Of a DNA stretch of 34,503 nt, positions 32,516-34,503 are shown in pieces. The stretch comes from Deltaproteobacteria bacterium. GTDB taxonomy: Bacteria; Desulfobacterota; Syntrophia; Syntrophales; Smithellaceae. Position 1 is the stretch's first letter; each line of letters begins with the position of its first letter. The notes under the pieces were generated by a model, which ran no database searches, was not told the origin of the DNA, and worked only from the letters and a program-made list of their open reading frames with translations. The DNA lies in assembly GCA_009668925.1 (NCBI GenBank), contig SBEK01000014.1, positions 1 to 34,503 of the forward strand. The letters are read 5' to 3'. A program made the position numbers and the translations under genes.

Positions 32516-33292
32516 TTACAGAGTTGAAGCCAGAACGGCAGCGCCTACGGCGCCGTTCACCTGGGCATAAGGCGACACGGCAATCCCGACGCCGAGCTTG
32601 TTGGCCAGCGCTTCCACGACCCCGCTGTTTCGCGCGACACCGCCGGTAATCATCACCGGTTCGGCAACGCCGATGCGCGCCACCATTGAGGAGACGCGCG
32701 CGGCGATGGATTCGTGGATGCCGGCGATGATGTCTTGTCTTTTTTCACCGCGGGCGATGAGCGAGATGACTTCCGACTCGGCAAAGACCGTGCATAAACT
32801 GCTGATTTTGGCGGGCTGTGCTGACGTCAGCGACAAGGCGCCGAATTCATCGAGGTTCACTTCCAGCGCCCGCGCCATCACTTCCAGAAACCGGCCGGTT
32901 CCGGCGGCGCATTTGTCGTTCATGACAAAATTTTTGACTTTGCCTTTTTCGTCCAGGGATATCGCCTTCGAATCCTGGCCGCCGATGTCGATGATCGTGC
33001 GGATCGCCGGATTCAGAAAATGCGCTCCGGAAGCATGCGCCATGATTTCGGTGAAGGTCTTGTCCGCAAATTTCACCGAATTGCGGCCGTAGCCGGTGGC
33101 CACAATCTTGGAAACCGCCGACCGATCGAGCCCCGCTTCGGCCAGCAGCTCCTCGTAAACCTTTACGCCCGCCGCTTCGGCGTTATAGCCGGTAAAGATG
33201 ATCTTTGCGGCACGAATCTTTCCGTCTTCCACCAGAGCCGCTTTTGCCGTAATGGAACCGATATCTATTCCCGCCGTGAGCATGCTTCCCAT
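32516..33292 (-). CDS. Acyl-CoA dehydratase/reductase activase (BadF/HgdC family ATPase)
   Basis: 258-aa ASKHA-fold ATPase that injects an electron into a 2-hydroxyacyl-CoA dehydratase or benzoyl-CoA-reductase-like enzyme. Phosphate loops GIDIGSITAKAALV and IDIGGQDSKAI are present, as are the adenosine motif TGGVARNSG and the two cluster cysteines Cys128 (NDKCAAGTG) and Cys167 (SSLCTVFAESE) that bridge one [4Fe-4S] across the homodimer. ATG 33292 is preceded by GCGAGG; ATG 33283 (MLTAGIDIG) is a possible start. No dehydratase subunits are adjacent in this window; downstream genes were not found to the left, so it is orphaned here. Confidence 0.93.
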   Translation of the reverse strand: MGSMLTAGIDIGSITAKAALVEDGKIRAAKIIFTGYNAEAAGVKVYEELLAEAGLDRSAVSKIVATGYGRNSVKFADKTFTEIMAHASGAHFLNPAIRTIIDIGGQDSKAISLDEKGKVKNFVMNDKCAAGTGRFLEVMARALEVNLDEFGALSLTSAQPAKISSLCTVFAESEVISLIARGEKRQDIIAGIHESIAARVSSMVARIGVAEPVMITGGVARNSGVVEALANKLGVGIAVSPYAQVNGAVGAAVLASTL

Positions 33293-33932
33293 CCCGGACC
33301 TCGCTCGTCATTTCGGGTAGGGAACGGTCGCGACCGTTCCCTACGGGTTTCTTCTGTCCTTGACGATCTCATAAACGCGTCAATATGGATCGATTTCTTT
33401 TGCGCGGGAAACTATCATATTTGAAACGAAATGTCGCAACAATTTGCACCGTCTCTTATCCATGCCCGCCTTCTACAACCGGAATTTTGCGGGTCAGTCA
33501 CCGGATGATTTTCGCTTTTCTGCAAACCGCCAAGAAATGTTTGAATTTTCGAGGACGTTGGAGTAGATTGCTGCGCATTGGAGAAACGGATGAACCTGCC
33601 TTTGCTACCGGCGCGAAATGGAATCTGGTTTTCCGCAAGCCAGATTTTCATCAGCACAAATTTCCGGAACCGGACAAAATCTGATTCATTCGTGATCCTC
33701 CAGCTACACGCATACTTTTGACCACACTATACAAAAGCATTAAAAAGCCGGACTGGTTTTGCTGGGTATTAAGGACCTTTTACCGCTAGAGCAATTTATA
33801 CAAATTTGATTTTCAAGAAGTTTTCAAAAAGACAAGAAACGGCTTGGAAGTTATTTTGTACCCGGAGCCGGGTTTTACCGGAACGGTAGATTTATTATTC
33901 GGCATCACTAATCCTCCTTAAGGGCGATTAAT
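33293..33932. other. 640-base gene-free interval
   Basis: No gene I can support. It contains the 28-bp palindrome at 33317-33344 and an AATCTGG/CCAGATT hairpin at 33622-33646. Two open frames on opposite strands around 33385-33684 lack ribosome sites and show no domain. Beyond about 33690 the base composition becomes A+T-rich, marking a change of region before the Trypco1-like gene. Confidence 0.5.
33317..33344. repeat. 28-bp perfect palindrome
   Basis: GTAGGGAACGGTCG is followed immediately by its exact reverse complement, with no spacer, 24 bp upstream of the activase start. It could be an operator, a cruciform-prone interspersed repeat, or part of the activase leader. Confidence 0.8.
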
Positions 33933-34379
33933 GTGACTACAAAACGTATTATAAAAACTCTGTCAAAGAAATCCGAGACAAAACCTACTCCAAAACGAGC
34001 TTCGGGAAAATTTGTCGTAGCATCTGCTGCTAAACCATCAACCAGAAAGGCGTTCGGTGCAAAGATAGCCGCTAAGAAAATGGTTGGAGTACCGCCTCCA
34101 GGATACAGTATAAGCTCTGACGGTCTGTTGTTTGTGCCTTCATCTTCAAAAAAAACTTCAATCACACCTGCATCAAAACTGCGTGATGGCATTACCAAGG
34201 CCAAAAATGAAATAAGGCAGAGCCTACAAGAAATTGCAGCTTTAATGGCCATGGACTTTGAAGTTTCTGAAATAGAGTTTTCTGTAAGTTTTAGCGCCGA
34301 CGGTAAGTTTCTTGGTTTTGGCGTTGGTGGGGCAGCTTCAATTAAAGTCAAAATTAAACCTGTAGAACATGATGCGTAA
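33933..34379 (+). CDS. Trypco1-like protein (CU044_2847 family)
   Basis: 148-aa protein starting at GTG 33933. Residues 1-55 are Lys/Ala/Ser-rich and basic (KRIIKTLSKKSETKPTPKRA). Residues about 84-145 match the trypsin-co-occurring domain 1 pattern: a helix (RDGITKAKNEIRQSLQEI), then EVSEIEFSVSFSADGKF, a glycine turn FGVGG and a strand ending ASIKVKIKP. This domain is known as an effector-associated module beside peptidases and other effectors in bacterial conflict systems. Codon use is more A/T-ending than in genes to the left. The next ORF overlaps its end by 8 bases. The domain call is by eye. Confidence 0.65.
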   Translation: MTTKRIIKTLSKKSETKPTPKRASGKFVVASAAKPSTRKAFGAKIAAKKMVGVPPPGYSISSDGLLFVPSSSKKTSITPASKLRDGITKAKNEIRQSLQEIAALMAMDFEVSEIEFSVSFSADGKFLGFGVGGAASIKVKIKPVEHDA

Positions 34380-34485
34380 CATAAAAAAAGCCCACAAGAT
34401 GCTCAAGTCGATTGCCGCTTCGCGTCTCCGGCCTAGCTTTTCATTCAGAAGTTATTTATTATCGAGAAAGAAAGGAGATAAATAA
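34372..34485 (+). CDS. Possible 37-aa basic protein
   Basis: ATG 34372 opens a 37-codon frame, MRNIKKAHKMLKSIAASRLR and onward, ending RKKGDK. It overlaps the Trypco1-like gene by 8 bases, and its TAA shares a base with the next ATG (TAATG). Such packing suggests a real, coupled small gene. There is no strong ribosome site, and no family was recognised. It may be only a linker region. Confidence 0.35.
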   Translation: MRNIKKAHKMLKSIAASRLRPSFSFRSYLLSRKKGDK

Positions 34486-34503
34486 TGATCCATCGAATTA
34501 TGA
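34485..34503 (+). CDS. Start of a gene running off the right edge
   Basis: ATG 34485 lies 7 nt after AAAGGAG, the strongest ribosome site in this part. Only six codons (MIHRIM) are inside the window. By analogy with Trypco1 neighbourhoods it could be a trypsin-like peptidase or other effector, but nothing in the visible bases shows that. Confidence 0.55.

Noticed and set aside
33385..33684. Opposed open frames of 99 and 80 codons
   Set aside because: Neither has a ribosome site or recognisable domain. They may mark an interspersed repeat, but I could not verify this.
1..34503. CRISPR arrays, tRNAs, rRNAs, transposases and phage genes
   Set aside because: No regularly spaced direct repeats, T-arm signatures or mobile-element protein motifs were found on reading both strands.

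Overview
The window reads as a chromosomal stretch from a Gram-negative, mainly anaerobic bacterium with fairly G+C-rich coding DNA. I infer a deltaproteobacterium (Desulfobacterota, possibly near Syntrophales). The evidence is a membrane-bound periplasmic formate dehydrogenase operon, a 2-hydroxyacyl-CoA dehydratase activase, FeoAB ferrous-iron uptake, lipoproteins, Tat signals and many hairpin-type intergenic repeats. The taxonomic call is inference only.

Region 1 (1-8214): the 5' part of a Cu/Zn superoxide dismutase gene (sodC, minus strand, cut by the window edge) diverges from a complete formate dehydrogenase operon. The operon encodes a polyferredoxin with a TTG start, a TorD-type chaperone, a 66-aa Tat-signal protein, the cysteine-type molybdopterin catalytic subunit, the four-cluster Fe-S subunit, a 62-aa lipoprotein and a cytochrome b subunit. 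Together they would oxidise formate on the outer face of the inner membrane and feed the quinone pool.

Region 2 (8215-18700): housekeeping and accessory genes. They are an MBL-fold hydrolase, a small b561-like four-helix membrane protein and a YgiQ-type radical SAM protein, then a 184-bp imperfect inverted repeat. Next comes a minus-strand operon (histidine-rich membrane protein, zinc ribbon protein, TerC-family protein) that diverges from a NhaR-type LysR regulator. The nhaR promoter carries a palindrome between its -35 and -10 boxes and predicts a leaderless mRNA. An alpha/beta hydrolase converges on an orphan branched-chain-amino-acid-type ABC binding protein. A cupin gene and a twice-frameshifted secreted protein follow.

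Region 3 (18769-22637): a well-formed sigma70-like promoter precedes a YgjP-type metallopeptidase, a DUF2156 (GNAT-like) protein and a fused FeoA-FeoB transporter. The last two overlap at ATGA.

Region 4 (22638-28259): a eukaryotic-type phosphosignalling module (Ser/Thr kinase with PEGA domains, PP2C phosphatase, two-FHA protein, all minus strand). It diverges from a Sel1-repeat lipoprotein. A 4HBT thioesterase follows.

Region 5 (28260-34503): an MFS transporter, a 578-aa fusion of a calcineurin-like phosphoesterase and a Pol-beta-type nucleotidyltransferase, a repeat-like segment, a zinc-ribbon protein, tandem CUUG-loop hairpins and an orphan dehydratase activase. A 28-bp perfect palindrome follows, then an A+T-richer tail. 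The tail holds a Trypco1-like protein, a 37-codon ORF and the first codons of another gene, which looks like the left edge of a horizontally acquired conflict-type cluster. The two most interesting loci are the phosphoesterase-nucleotidyltransferase fusion and this right-edge cluster.

I saw no tRNA, rRNA, CRISPR array, transposase or phage gene.
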